From: Komagataeibacter sp. FNDCF1
GTDB lineage: Bacteria; Pseudomonadota; Alphaproteobacteria; Acetobacterales; Acetobacteraceae
DNA length: 64,000 bases
Direction of reading: 5' to 3'
NCBI RefSeq assembly: GCF_021295335.1
Contig: NZ_JAIWOT010000001.1
Location: forward strand, 437,001-501,000
Made by a program: the position numbers and the translations under genes. Shown piece by piece: positions 53,842 through 63,335 of the stretch; the stretch's first letter is position 1; every line of letters starts with the position of its first letter. Below the pieces are notes generated by a model. It was given only the letters and a program-made list of their open reading frames with translations, made no database searches and was not told the origin of the DNA.

Positions 53842-55392
53842 TCAGAGTGTCTGGCGCAGGGCCAGTTCCCCCATCTGCCGGGCGCGTCCGGCAGCCACCA
53901 CGCCGACCCGGCGTGCGCCCTGCCATTGTGTGGCCAGAAAATCGAAACTTTCCAGATCCCCCTCGATCGTGACCCGGTCAAAAGGTTCCTGATAGCCGAC
54001 ATATTCCAGCTTGCGCCCGAACTGCAGGGTCCAGAACCATGGAATGGTGGCAGGGGGCGTGGTGCGTTTCATGATCGTACCGGCCGCGATGCGTCCGTGC
54101 ATCTGTGCGGTACGCCAGTGCTCGATACGGATCCGCACGCCCTGGTGGATGAAACGCGCCACGTCCCCCGCGGCATAGACATGCGGGGCGGCCTGCATCG
54201 TACCGTCCACATCTATGCCGCCATCCGGCGTGCGGGCCAGTCCGGGGGCGAATTCCGTGGCGGGCCGAACACCCACGCCGGTCACGACCAGATCGGCGGC
54301 AAGGCGGGTTCCGTCATCCAGCACCACGGACAGCCCGTCTGCATGGCGGTGGATGCTGGCAGCACGGTGACCGCCCGCATACGTCACGCCCTCCTGCGTG
54401 TGCAATGCGTGCAGGCGGCTGCCGATCTCCCGGCCCAGCATCTTCTCGAACGGTACCGTGTCGGGGGCCACCACCGTTACTTCTGCACCCGCCATGCGCA
54501 GCGCCGCCGCCGCTTCCATGCCAATAAAACTCGCGCCACATACCACGACATGGCGGCCGGTATGGTCGGCACCCGCCACAATGGCCCGGGCATCGGCCTG
54601 CGTCCGCAGCATATGCACACCCGGCAGGTCATGGCCCGGCACCTCCAGCGTGCGCGGCTGGCTGCCGGGGGCGAGTATGACGTGGTCGCCCGTCAGCTGC
54701 CGGCCGTCAGCCAGGCTGAGGGTGCGGGTCGGGGCATCGAACGCGGTAACGGTGGTGGTCAGGCGCGTGATGTCATGGGCCGTGTAGAAATCGGGTGCGC
54801 GCAGGGGCGGGGCCCTGTTTCCTTCCTCCTTGCCAGCCAGTACGGTCTTGGTCAGTGCCGTGCGGTCATAGGGCGGGGTGGCATCGCGGCTGATCATGGT
54901 AATCCGGCCGGCGAAGCCGAATTCCCGTAGCGAGACAGCAGCCGTCAGCCCTGCGGCCCCTTCACCCACGATCAGTACATGCGCATCCGGGGCACGGGGG
55001 GCGGGTGTCTCGGGCGGAATGGCCTGCAGTTGGACCTGGATGCGCCCATCACGCGCGCGGACCGGATAGCGGGGCAGGGGATCAAGGGCCACCGGGGCAA
55101 GCAGATGGCCGTCGGTCGTGTCAAAGACGGCCTTGTGCCATGGGCAGACCAGCCTGCCCGCGCATAGCGTACCCTGTTCCAGCGGTGCGCCCTTATGCGG
55201 ACAGGTGGCGGAGAAGGCCCGTATCCCATCATCCTGCCGGATCATGAGCACCGGTGTCCGCCCGACCGTGATGCGGTGTGGTGTGGCCGTATCCAGGTCC
55301 GCCAGTGCCATGGCATCGTGCCAGGCTGCCGGATCGGGCGGCACGGCAGCAACCGTGGTGGGGGAACGGGTGGCGGTACCAGCCTGTGGCAT
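53842..55392 (-). CDS. FAD-dependent NAD(P)H oxidoreductase with N-terminal Rieske domain
   Basis: 516 aa. The Rieske [2Fe-2S] domain (about residues 25-120) has ligands Cys64, His66, Cys83, His86 (CPHKGAP...CPWHKAVF). The rest is an AIF/ferredoxin-reductase type flavoprotein: FAD loop VLIVGEGAAGLTAAVSLREF, DRTALTKTVLAG, NAD loop HVVVCGASFIGMEAAAAL, and ending AAPHVYAAGDVARFI. Such fusions pass electrons from NAD(P)H through FAD to the Rieske cluster in one polypeptide. No oxygenase partner is adjacent, so the acceptor is unknown. AGGAG precedes the ATG. Confidence 0.88.
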   Translation of the reverse strand: MPQAGTATRSPTTVAAVPPDPAAWHDAMALADLDTATPHRITVGRTPVLMIRQDDGIRAFSATCPHKGAPLEQGTLCAGRLVCPWHKAVFDTTDGHLLAPVALDPLPRYPVRARDGRIQVQLQAIPPETPAPRAPDAHVLIVGEGAAGLTAAVSLREFGFAGRITMISRDATPPYDRTALTKTVLAGKEEGNRAPPLRAPDFYTAHDITRLTTTVTAFDAPTRTLSLADGRQLTGDHVILAPGSQPRTLEVPGHDLPGVHMLRTQADARAIVAGADHTGRHVVVCGASFIGMEAAAALRMAGAEVTVVAPDTVPFEKMLGREIGSRLHALHTQEGVTYAGGHRAASIHRHADGLSVVLDDGTRLAADLVVTGVGVRPATEFAPGLARTPDGGIDVDGTMQAAPHVYAAGDVARFIHQGVRIRIEHWRTAQMHGRIAAGTIMKRTTPPATIPWFWTLQFGRKLEYVGYQEPFDRVTIEGDLESFDFLATQWQGARRVGVVAAGRARQMGELALRQTL

Positions 55393-55476
55393 GGCGCTTC
55401 TCCTGCTTTCCGTGGCCGGGCAGGACGCCAGTCCCGCACCGGCCGGGTGGAAGGGACATCTGCACCCAATACGTGA

Positions 55477-55501
55477 AAAGGCGGGAAATGTTCCCGCCTT
55501 T
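55477..55501 (-). terminator. Terminator of the VOC protein gene
   Basis: AAAGGCGGGAA (55477-55487) pairs with TTCCCGCCTTT (55491-55501), a perfect 11-bp stem with a 3-nt loop. On the minus strand a T-run follows (TTTT). Confidence 0.8.
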
Positions 55502-55551
55502 GCATCATTCCCCCGTGGCCCGGTGCGTGAACCGGGCCGGCATGGATGGCT

Positions 55552-55935
55552 TCATGCCTTTATGGGATAGAGCGCGCACAGCTTGTTGCCGGTCGGGTCG
55601 CGCAGATAGGCCAGGTACAGGTCGCCCGTAGGCAGGTGGCGGATGCCTGGCGGGTCTTCACAGGTCACGCCGCCATTGGCCACGCCAGCCGCATGCCATG
55701 CGTCGACCGCCTGTTCGGAACTGGCGGCGAAGCCGATCGTGCCGCCATTGGCCGCCGTGGCGGGCTGGCCATCGACGGGTGCGGTCACGATCAGGCGGCC
55801 GTTTTCGGTCATGTAGCGCAGGCGTCCCTTGGCATCGATGCCCGATGGCGCCACGCTCAGGGCGCCAAGCGTGGCATTATAGAATTTCTTCGATGCCTCG
55901 ATGTCATTGGAACCGATGGTGATATGACTGAACAT
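55552..55935 (-). CDS. VOC-family (glyoxalase/bleomycin-resistance fold) protein
   Basis: 127 aa from the ATG at 55935 with AGGAAACAG upstream; the frame runs back to 56016 without a good start. Two beta-alpha-beta modules: MFSHITIGSNDIEASKKFYN and the C-terminal GDLYLAYLRDPTGNKLCALY. Family members are metalloenzymes or small-molecule binders; the substrate here is unknown. Confidence 0.85.
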   Translation of the reverse strand: MFSHITIGSNDIEASKKFYNATLGALSVAPSGIDAKGRLRYMTENGRLIVTAPVDGQPATAANGGTIGFAASSEQAVDAWHAAGVANGGVTCEDPPGIRHLPTGDLYLAYLRDPTGNKLCALYPIKA

Positions 55936-56133
55936 GACTGTTTCCTGTGTAATGCACGAAGCCTGATCATAGCATGGAGCCCGTTTGCGCGACAACCGCG
56001 CATATTGCCCGCGCAAAGGGAACGGGACGCTGCAACAGGCATGGACCGGGACACGAATTTTTGTAACACTACGTCATGATCAGCGATGCGGCTGGTCTGC
56101 ACCGGATATTCAAGAGTTCTGAAAAGGGAAATC

Positions 56134-56823
56134 ATGCGTCTTATTGCTTCATTGGCTGTCGTGACGGGTCTGGCTGCCGCGCCGTTTGGCGCCCAGGCGG
56201 CATCGCTGCATACGGATTGGGAAAAATACAAGGCGACCCGCGCCTTCAATCGCCTTTCAGCGGATGGCCAGCGTGCGATGGTCGATATCCTGAACGCAAA
56301 GCAGGTGCTTGACGCAGGCCAGACCGAGCAGGCCATTCCCGCCCTGTACGATGCCACCAAACGGCTGACGGCGGCAGGCAAGGCCAATGCCAAATTCATG
56401 GCGGCGGAAAACGCCCTGCATCCCGCCCCGCAGCATCCTGCCCCCAGCACCCATACGCCGGGCACGACACCCACGACATGGATCCCCGTCGGGGGCGAGA
56501 TTGTGGGCAGCGAGACCCTGGCACCGGAAAAGAAGACCGCCATCGCCACCGCCAACAGCCAGCTCCAGGCAGGCAAGACCCAGCAGGCGGCACAGACGCT
56601 GCAGGTGGTGGGGGAGGATGCAGATTTCATCCTCGCCCTCGCGCCGCTTGACCAGACGCAGGGGGCAATCAACCGCGCCAGCGTCTTTACCGAGGCCCGC
56701 AACCCCAAAGAGGCATCCGCTGCCCTGCAGCAGGCGCTGGACGGGCTGGTGTTCGTGTCGGAAGACTTTGCCGAAACGTCAATCCCGGCACCGGGCGGCA
56801 AGAAGGCCGCATCCGGACAGTAA
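56134..56823 (+). CDS. YfdX-family exported stress protein
   Basis: 229 aa from the ATG at 56134 (AAGGGAA upstream). A signal peptide ends at FGAQAAS. The YfdX pattern follows: SADGQRAMVDILNAKQVLDA with AIPALYDATKRLTAAGKANA, then a Pro-rich linker HPAPQHPAPSTHTPGTTPTT and the C-terminal QGAINRASVFTEARNPKEAS. YfdX is a periplasmic protein linked to acid and antibiotic tolerance in E. coli. It fits the run of stress-type small genes here. Confidence 0.8.
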   Translation: MRLIASLAVVTGLAAAPFGAQAASLHTDWEKYKATRAFNRLSADGQRAMVDILNAKQVLDAGQTEQAIPALYDATKRLTAAGKANAKFMAAENALHPAPQHPAPSTHTPGTTPTTWIPVGGEIVGSETLAPEKKTAIATANSQLQAGKTQQAAQTLQVVGEDADFILALAPLDQTQGAINRASVFTEARNPKEASAALQQALDGLVFVSEDFAETSIPAPGGKKAASGQ

Positions 56824-56829
56824 AGATTT

Positions 56830-56859
56830 CCGCCCGGGGGCATTTTCCGCCCCCGGCGG
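56830..56859. terminator. Hairpin between convergent YfdX and membrane protein genes
   Basis: CCGGGGGC (56834-56841) pairs with GCCCCCGG (56849-56856), extended by CCG/CGG with one bulge. It lies directly after the YfdX stop and before the convergent stop at 56861. T-runs are poor. Confidence 0.5.
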
Positions 56860-56860
56860 T

Positions 56861-57325
56861 TCATTCCCCGCCGACTTTTTTCTTCTCGCGCTCGGCATCC
56901 ACGCTCATGCGCTGGAATGCGCCAAGCGAGAGCACGATCAGCGTCGCCACCACCAGCAGGCCCGCGGGATAGAGAATTTCCGCCGGATCATTGGCCTTGG
57001 TCTCGAACACACCGACCAGCCCTTCTATGAAGACGGCAATGATGATGGTGGTGATGAATTTGGTCAGGCTGGCACGCGCCTCGCTCAGGCTTTTCTTGCC
57101 GCTTGTCTGGATCACCTCTTCTTCCACGAAATACTTGGCCACATCAAACACGGCAACCGAAATCACGACGTAGCTTATGGCCTGCAGGATGGCGTTGCGC
57201 CCGGCATGCCATGACTGGCCCAGTGCCATGGCCAGATCAACCATCCCGAATGCAAGGAGCAGGAGCGCCAGCACCATGAGCATGACACTTGCGCAGGCAA
57301 AGGCAAAGCGTGAGAGATGCTGCAT
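56861..57325 (-). CDS. Four-helix hypothetical membrane protein
   Basis: 154 aa from the ATG at 57325 (AGGGAAA upstream). About four membrane segments (FACASVMLMVLALLLLAFGM, ISYVVISVAVFDVAKYFVEE, KFITTIIIAVFIEGLVGVFE, AGLLVVATLIVLSLGAF) with a charged tail AEREKKKVGGE. I do not recognise a characterised family. It lies between YfdX and the KGG gene in the stress-type cluster. Confidence 0.65.
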   Translation of the reverse strand: MQHLSRFAFACASVMLMVLALLLLAFGMVDLAMALGQSWHAGRNAILQAISYVVISVAVFDVAKYFVEEEVIQTSGKKSLSEARASLTKFITTIIIAVFIEGLVGVFETKANDPAEILYPAGLLVVATLIVLSLGAFQRMSVDAEREKKKVGGE

Positions 57326-57522
57326 CGGGTGTTTCCCTGTTCTGTTTGTCGCGCTGCATCCCCACACATGCGGCTGGCGGATCAGGGTTTCAAGCATGCA
57401 GGGCGGATGGGACCGGTCGATACAGTGTCAAAAATATGAAGATGCGTGTTTATATTACGGGTTTGGTACGTATTGAATTTATTATCCGATGAATATTTAT
57501 TTTTTATTTTGCAGGCAGGTCA

Positions 57523-57547
57523 GGAACCGACCATGGAAAACCCCGTT
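57523..57547 (+). promoter_or_regulatory. EcfG-type general stress promoter of the KGG gene
   Basis: GGAAC (57523-57527), 16 nt, CGTT (57544-57547). This is an exact match to the alphaproteobacterial EcfG consensus GGAAC-N16/17-CGTT. Transcription would start near 57554, giving a leader of about 107 nt. Confidence 0.7.
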
Positions 57548-57580
57548 GGGGTCTCCACAGCGTGCATTGCCGGTGATTGC

Positions 57581-57612
57581 TTTCTCAGCCAACCCGTTGG
57601 GACCCTGAGAAA
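57581..57612 (+). other. Leader hairpin of the KGG mRNA
   Basis: TTTCTCAG (57581-57588) pairs with CTGAGAAA (57605-57612); inside, CCAAC-CC-GTTGG forms a second stem with a GACC bulge. It lies within the predicted 5' leader. A-run follows, so it is not a terminator. It may stabilise or gate translation. Confidence 0.5.
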
Positions 57613-57660
57613 AAACAAGAATCCCGTGTCGCCGCTGTGATCTGAAAAAGGTGAACGATC

Positions 57661-57981
57661 ATGGTTTATCGCATCAACCTGCACGAACGCACGAGTACTG
57701 CGCTTCTGGCACCGGCGGGCAGTCGCGGTGGGGGCGGTGCCGGACATAATCCGGGCAATTTTGCCAATGACCGCAAGAAAGCCTCGGAAGCGGGCCAGAA
57801 GGGTGGCCAGCACAGTTCGGGCAACTTCGCCAATGATCCTGCCCGTGCCGCCGAGGCAGGACGCAAGGGCGGACAGCACAGTTCAGGAAATTTTGCTGAA
57901 GACCCCCAGCGCGCGGCGGAAGCCGGACGCAAGGGTGGCCAGCACAGTCATGACCACGACCACGGTCACGAAAAATCCTGA
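57661..57981 (+). CDS. KGG-repeat stress protein (Con-10/GsiB-like)
   Basis: 106 aa. Three near-identical repeats, each GNFAnD-x2-(K/R)-A-x-EAG-x-KGGQHS, cover about residues 32-97, ending HSHDHDHGHEKS. Such glycine-rich hydrophilic repeats (stress-induced acidophilic repeat, KGG) are found in proteins of stationary-phase and desiccation or acid response. The repeats are spaced at 22 residues. An exact EcfG-type promoter and a leader hairpin precede the gene, and AAGGTGA precedes the ATG. The protein is probably largely disordered. Confidence 0.88.
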   Translation: MVYRINLHERTSTALLAPAGSRGGGGAGHNPGNFANDRKKASEAGQKGGQHSSGNFANDPARAAEAGRKGGQHSSGNFAEDPQRAAEAGRKGGQHSHDHDHGHEKS

Positions 57982-58162
57982 GCAAGATCATGGCCCTGCG
58001 GGGTGGAGCCCCCTGCGGGGTTCCGCCCTTTCGTGCCAGATACCGATGCGGCGCAATGACGACGGGGCGCGGGGAAGCATGATGGAAGCGGCGTCGCAGC
58101 CGATCCCGTCCAGACCGTTTTGCGGGTCATGTTTCACCGTTTTCCCCAGGGAGTAATGTCCA

Positions 58163-58714
58163 ATGAATAAAAGAAGAATGAACAAAAGCAGGATGATGAT
58201 CCTGGGACTGGCCCTGTGCATGTCCATGCCTGCCGCCATGGCGCAGTCCATACCGGAGAAGGCGGGGATAAACTCGCTCATGGGGGTGGCGCCCCGTACG
58301 GCTGATTTCATCAAGATCGCGACAGTCAGCGACATGTTTGAAATACAGTCCAGCGAACTGGCGCTCCAGAACCACGATCCCGCGCTGGCCGATTTTGCCA
58401 CGCGCATGATCGAGGACCATAAAAAGAGTTCCGCCGCCCTGCGCGACGTGGTGCGCAGCGGTAACGTGCAGATCGCCCAGCCCACGGGTCTGGATGAAAG
58501 CCATCAGGATATGCTCGACAAGCTGAAGGGTCTGCATGGCCGTGATTTTGCCCTGCAGTACCGCAGCGACCAGATCGAGGCGCATCAGGATGCGATTTCC
58601 CTGTTCCGCCGCTATGGGGAAAGTGGCGAAAACGCCAGTCTCAAGACCTGGGCCAGCAATACCCTGCCCACGCTTGAAAATCATCTGCGCGCGGCACAGG
58701 CGCTGCCGCAGTGA
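58163..58714 (+). CDS. DUF4142 exported protein
   Basis: 183 aa. Signal peptide MMILGLALCMSMPAAMAQS. The DUF4142 pattern is a four-helix bundle: DFIKIATVSDMFEIQSSELA then FATRMIEDHKKSSAALRDVV and FRRYGESGENASLKTWASNT. The ferritin-like fold is inferred from the family. GGGAG precedes the ATG. It lies 181 nt after the KGG gene and could share its stress promoter. Confidence 0.85.
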   Translation: MNKRRMNKSRMMILGLALCMSMPAAMAQSIPEKAGINSLMGVAPRTADFIKIATVSDMFEIQSSELALQNHDPALADFATRMIEDHKKSSAALRDVVRSGNVQIAQPTGLDESHQDMLDKLKGLHGRDFALQYRSDQIEAHQDAISLFRRYGESGENASLKTWASNTLPTLENHLRAAQALPQ

Positions 58715-58828
58715 CGTGACACCTTTGTCCCGGCTGGCGCATGCACCTGTCGCGGTTCGGCACATGTGACCGGATGGCGGTCAGGTCACGCCGCACGGCC
58801 CTGAACCTATTATGAAGGGATCATTCCA

Positions 58829-59014
58829 ATGGAATCCTGGTCAGATGGAACAGGCCGGCCATCGCGTTCCGCCAATGCGGGCGGTGGCCTGCCGCTTTCC
58901 ACCACACAGCAGAAAAGACATGTGATTATTGTCGGGGGGATGGTCGTGTTTTTCGTGACGCTGATTGTCACGGCATGCCTGTATTTCCCGCATATTTCAC
59001 TTCCCCGGTTCTGA
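58829..59014 (+). CDS. Small single-helix membrane protein
   Basis: 61 aa. A polar, Ser/Gly-rich N-terminus (about 28 residues) is followed by one membrane segment VIIVGGMVVFFVTLIVTACL. AAGGGA lies 8 nt before the ATG. I know no family for it; it is supported by ribosome site and membrane pattern only. Confidence 0.5.
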   Translation: MESWSDGTGRPSRSANAGGGLPLSTTQQKRHVIIVGGMVVFFVTLIVTACLYFPHISLPRF

Positions 59015-59400
59015 GCCGGTCTTTTTTGTCCCGAGGTGGAAATGCTGTCCCTCTTCCCGAAAGAAGAAACCGGATAATGCATGCATGCCGCCGGCCATGA
59101 TCAATCCGGACATGCATGCATTGCCATGAAACACGCCACGGGCAAGCCGCCGGGCGTATGCGTCAGGCCCGTGCGCGGGAATGATGCCCCGCAATAATGA
59201 TGCGGCGCTGATACTGAAATTTCTGGACATGAAATTGCCTTTTTTCAACAGGGATGGCTTTTTTAAAAGCGTTCAAAAGTAATGATGTCTCACAGCACGA
59301 TCACTTAAGCGTGTCCGTGACACCATGCGCAGGGTGATCCGTTATCGGCTGCGGAACCAGAAAATCTGACGCCATCCTCCTATCGCAAGGAAACCGGCCC
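59015..59400. other. Intergenic region with a 12-bp inverted repeat
   Basis: 386 bp before glgA. AATGCATGCATG (59076-59087) and CATGCATGCATT (59111-59122) are exact reverse complements 23 nt apart. No gene is supported; the minus-strand frame at 58997-59248 has no pattern. The promoter of the glg operon must lie in this stretch. Confidence 0.55.
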
Positions 59401-61032
59401 ATGGTCCGCGCGGCGAACACCTTCCTTTTCCCTGTCCGGCTGCTTTCTGTTGCGGGCGAGATGTTTCCCTTTGTCAAGACCGGGGGGCTGGGTGATGTAA
59501 CCGGCTCACTGCCCATGGCGCTTGCCCCCTATGGGGTCGAGGTCACGACACTCCTGCCCGGCTATCCCGCCGTCATGGCGGCACTGCGTGACCGGGTGCA
59601 GGTTGCATATCTGCCCGATGTGCTGGGGCATGCGGCCACGCTGTGGTCGGGGCATGCGAACGGCCTGGCCCTGCTGGTGTTCGACGCACCCACCCTGTTT
59701 GACCGCCCCGGCAATCCCTACATGTGCCCCGACGGGCAGGACTGGGCCGATAACGGCATCCGTTTCGCCGCCCTGTCACGCATGGCGGCCGACATAGCAC
59801 TGGGCAGGATCGCGGCCTACCGCCCCGACGTGGTACAGACACATGACTGGCAGGCCGGACTGACCGCGGCCTACATGCATCATGACCGCAGGCTGCATGG
59901 CACGTCCGGGCCGGTCGTGCCGGTAATACAAACCATTCACAACCTTGCCTTCCAGGGGCGCTTTTCCGCGGATTGCCTTGCGGCGTTCGGCCTGCCGCCG
60001 GAGGCATATTCGGTCGAGGGATGCGAGTGCTATGGCGCGATCAGCTTCCTGAAGGCAGGGCTGTATCATGCCGACCGGATCACCACTGTCTCCCCCAGCT
60101 ATGCACGCGAAATCCAGACGCCCGAGGGCGGCATGGGACTGGACGGCCTGCTGCGCCACCGTGGCGACCGGCTGGAGGGGATACTGAACGGCATCAGTAC
60201 CGATACGTGGAACCCCGCCAGCGACCCGGCGGTACATTTTCCATACATGGTGGGCGACACCACAGGCCGCGGGCCTAACAAGCGGGACCTGCAGGCGGAA
60301 TTCGGCCTGGCGGCGGACCCGGATGCCTTCGTCATCGGTATTGTCAGCAGGCTGACCGCGCAGAAGGGCATCGACCTGCTGGACAGCGTCATGCCACGCA
60401 TGCTGGTGGCCAATACGCAGGTGATCGTGGTGGGGGAAGGGGACCGGGAAATCGAACGCGGCCTGGTCGCGCTGCAGCGCCGTTTCCCCGGCCGTTTCGC
60501 CTGCCATATCGGCTATAGCGAGGAACTGGGCCACCGCGTGCCGTCAGCGGTCGATGCACTGCTTGTCCCCTCACGCTTCGAGCCCTGCGGACTGACGCAG
60601 CTTGGCGCGCTGCGGTATGGCGCGGTACCCATCGCATCGCGCGTGGGCGGTCTGGCCGATACCATTGTGGATGCCAATCCCGCCGCGCTGGCGCGTGGCG
60701 GGGGCACGGGCTTCCTGTTTTCCCCGGTGGATGAGGAAACGCTGGTGGCTGCCGTCAATCGCGCACGCCTGCTCTACCGCCGCCACCGCCCGATCTGGCG
60801 CAGGCTCCAGCTCAATGGCGCGGGCTATGACGTATCGTGGAACGACAAGGCCGCGCATTACGTGATGCTGTTTGCCGATGTGCTGGGGGTGGACCTGTCC
60901 GCGCCCGGACTGTCCAACGTGATCAGCCTGCCTGCGGGGCGTGCGGCCACCAGCGGCCTACGTGAAGGCCGCAGGCGGCAGATCGCGCGCAGGCCGCCGC
61001 GCCTGTCCCGCCCGCTGGCTGCGCCGCACTGA
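59401..61032 (+). CDS. glgA: Glycogen synthase (ADP-glucose type)
   Basis: 543 aa. GT5 family enzyme that extends alpha-1,4-glucan from ADP-glucose. The signature lysine is K26 in FVKTGGLGDVTGSLP. Further hallmarks are THDWQAGL, QTIHNLAFQGRF and the C-terminal PSRFEPCGLTQLGALRYGAV that holds the nucleotide-sugar acidic residue. AAGGAA lies 9 nt before the ATG. The C-terminus (last 30 residues) is Arg-rich and beyond the usual family end. It opens a glgA-glgB-glgX operon; glgC and glgP are not in the window. Confidence 0.96.
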   Translation: MVRAANTFLFPVRLLSVAGEMFPFVKTGGLGDVTGSLPMALAPYGVEVTTLLPGYPAVMAALRDRVQVAYLPDVLGHAATLWSGHANGLALLVFDAPTLFDRPGNPYMCPDGQDWADNGIRFAALSRMAADIALGRIAAYRPDVVQTHDWQAGLTAAYMHHDRRLHGTSGPVVPVIQTIHNLAFQGRFSADCLAAFGLPPEAYSVEGCECYGAISFLKAGLYHADRITTVSPSYAREIQTPEGGMGLDGLLRHRGDRLEGILNGISTDTWNPASDPAVHFPYMVGDTTGRGPNKRDLQAEFGLAADPDAFVIGIVSRLTAQKGIDLLDSVMPRMLVANTQVIVVGEGDREIERGLVALQRRFPGRFACHIGYSEELGHRVPSAVDALLVPSRFEPCGLTQLGALRYGAVPIASRVGGLADTIVDANPAALARGGGTGFLFSPVDEETLVAAVNRARLLYRRHRPIWRRLQLNGAGYDVSWNDKAAHYVMLFADVLGVDLSAPGLSNVISLPAGRAATSGLREGRRRQIARRPPRLSRPLAAPH

Positions 61033-61115
61033 CCACGCATCCCCGCCGGGCATGCCCGCCACCGGGCAGACAGGCACGGAAGTACATATGAACATAACGG
61101 TATGAAGGCCACGGC

Positions 61116-63335
61116 ATGAGGATCAGACAGGATGAAGCCCATTACCAGTTGCCCCCGGGCGTTGACGATCTTGTGCATGGCCGGGGTTCCGATCCGTTTT
61201 CCATTCTTGGCCGCCATAACATGGGCAAGGTCGATGTCATCCGCGTCATGTACCATGACGCGGCGCGCGTGCGCCTGGTGGTCGAACGGCCGCGCGGGGG
61301 GAATGTGGAGCGCCCGATGCGGCGCATGGGCGATACCGGGCTACATGTCGGCACCATTGCGGCAGGCGCACGCTATCACCTGAAAATCGTATGGGCGGAT
61401 GCGGTGGAAGAAACGGGAGACCCGTATTCTTTCGGTCTGCTGCTGGACGGGGAGACGCTGCGCCTGTTTTCCGAAGGGCGGCATACGGCGCTGGACCGTG
61501 TCATGGGCGCGCAGCCCATGGTGGTGGATGGCATGCCCGGCGTGCGCTTTGCGGTCTGGGCGCCCAATGCGCGGCGGGTTTCGGTCACGGGTGATTTCAA
61601 TTTCTGGGATGGCAGGCGCCACCCCATGCGCCTGCGCCATGAGGCCGGGGTGTGGGAACTGTTCATTCCCGGTCTGGTCCCGGGTGAGCGATACAAATTC
61701 GAGATCATGACCCGGGACGGACATATCCTGCCGCAGAAAGCCGACCCCTTCGCCCGCTCTGCCGAACGTCCGCCCGCCACGGCATCCGTCATCGCCCCGG
61801 CAGGGCCTTTTGCATGGAATGACGGGGAATGGATGGACCGCCGTGGCGCATTGCAGGCACCCGATGCGCCGCTGTCCATATACGAACTGCATGTCCCGTC
61901 GTGGCGCAGGCCACAGGGTGACCCCGAGCGCATCATTTCATGGCAGGAACTGGCGCGGGAACTGATACCATATGTGCGCGGTGCCGGTTTTACGCATGTG
62001 GAACTCATGCCGGTCATGGAATATCCGTTTGGCGGGTCATGGGGCTACCAGCCACTGGGACTGTTCGCGCCTTCCGCCCGGCATGGAACGCCTGCCGATT
62101 TCGCGGCCTTCATCAATGCCTGCCACATCGCCGGCATCGGCGTGATACTGGACTGGGTGCCCGCCCACTTTCCCAATGACGTGCACGGGCTGGTCTGTTT
62201 CGACGGCTGCGCGCTGTACGAACATCAGGACCCGCGCGAAGGCGTGCACAGGGACTGGAACACCCATATCTACAATCTCGGGCGGCATGAGGTGCGCGGC
62301 TTCCTGATCGCCAGCGCGCTCATGTGGCTGGAACGCTACCATGTGGATGGCCTGCGGGTGGATGCCGTGGCCTCCATGCTGTACCGCGACTACAGCCGCG
62401 GGGAAGGGGAGTGGATACCCAACATCCATGGCGGGCGTGAAAACCTGGAGGCCGTGGCCTTCCTGCGCCAGCTGAACGAGACGGTGCACGCCACCGTGCC
62501 AGATGGCATCATGATCGCGGAGGAATCAACCGCCTGGCCCGGCGTGACCCATCCCGTGGCGTATGGGGGGCTGGGGTTTTCCTATAAATGGAACATGGGC
62601 TGGATGCATGACAGCCTGCGCTTCTTCGCGCGCGACCCGCTGTGGCGCGGCTTCCACCTGGCGGAAATCCTGTTCGGCCTGCACTATGCGTTCAGTGAAC
62701 ATTTCATCCTGTGCCTGTCACATGATGAAGTGACACACGGCAAGGGATCGCTGCTGTCGCGCATGCCCGGTGATGACTGGCAGCGCCATGCCAACATGCG
62801 GCTGTTCTTTGCCTTCATGTGGGCGCATCCGGGGCGCAAGCTCATTTTCATGGGCGCCGAATTCGGTCAGGAAGCCGAGTGGTCGCATGATGGCGCGCTG
62901 GAATGGTACCGCCTCGACAGTCCGCTCAAGGCCGGGCTTGCAACCCTCGTGGCCGACCTGAACCGGACCTACCGCGCCATGCCGGCCCTCCACGCGCGTG
63001 ACAGTGACCCGGCGGGATTTGCATGGATTGTCGGGGATGACACGACCAATACGGTACTGGCGTGGCTGCGCCTGGCCCCACCGGCAGCACCGGTGCTTGT
63101 CGTGCTCAACCTGACCCCTGTCCCGCGGCATGATTACCGGGTGGGCGTGCCGGTGGGCGGGCTGTGGCGGGAATGTCTCAATTCCGATGCCGATGCTTAC
63201 GGCGGCGCGGGCCTGGGTAACGGTGGGTCTGTCATGGCGACGGACGAACCCGCCCATGGCCAGCCCTGTTCATGCGTGCTGACGCTGCCCCCGCTGGCGG
63301 CACTTTACCTTCATCCGGCGGGAGAGGCGGCATGA
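61116..63335 (+). CDS. glgB: 1,4-alpha-glucan branching enzyme
   Basis: 739 aa. An N-terminal CBM48-type region (about residues 1-220; [20 protein letters not shown]) precedes the GH13 catalytic barrel. The four conserved regions are visible: [12 protein letters not shown], the nucleophile segment [14 protein letters not shown], the acid/base Glu in [11 protein letters not shown], and [14 protein letters not shown]. It makes alpha-1,6 branches in glycogen. AAGG precedes the ATG. Its stop overlaps the glgX start (ATGA at 63332-63335). Confidence 0.96.
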   Translation: MRIRQDEAHYQLPPGVDDLVHGRGSDPFSILGRHNMGKVDVIRVMYHDAARVRLVVERPRGGNVERPMRRMGDTGLHVGTIAAGARYHLKIVWADAVEETGDPYSFGLLLDGETLRLFSEGRHTALDRVMGAQPMVVDGMPGVRFAVWAPNARRVSVTGDFNFWDGRRHPMRLRHEAGVWELFIPGLVPGERYKFEIMTRDGHILPQKADPFARSAERPPATASVIAPAGPFAWNDGEWMDRRGALQAPDAPLSIYELHVPSWRRPQGDPERIISWQELARELIPYVRGAGFTHVELMPVMEYPFGGSWGYQPLGLFAPSARHGTPADFAAFINACHIAGIGVILDWVPAHFPNDVHGLVCFDGCALYEHQDPREGVHRDWNTHIYNLGRHEVRGFLIASALMWLERYHVDGLRVDAVASMLYRDYSRGEGEWIPNIHGGRENLEAVAFLRQLNETVHATVPDGIMIAEESTAWPGVTHPVAYGGLGFSYKWNMGWMHDSLRFFARDPLWRGFHLAEILFGLHYAFSEHFILCLSHDEVTHGKGSLLSRMPGDDWQRHANMRLFFAFMWAHPGRKLIFMGAEFGQEAEWSHDGALEWYRLDSPLKAGLATLVADLNRTYRAMPALHARDSDPAGFAWIVGDDTTNTVLAWLRLAPPAAPVLVVLNLTPVPRHDYRVGVPVGGLWRECLNSDADAYGGAGLGNGGSVMATDEPAHGQPCSCVLTLPPLAALYLHPAGEAA

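Noticed and set aside
57540-57601. Two CCCGTTGGG-type units 50 nt apart as a possible CRISPR-like or direct repeat
   Set aside because: Only two imperfect copies. One overlaps the EcfG -10 box and the other is the inner stem of the leader hairpin.
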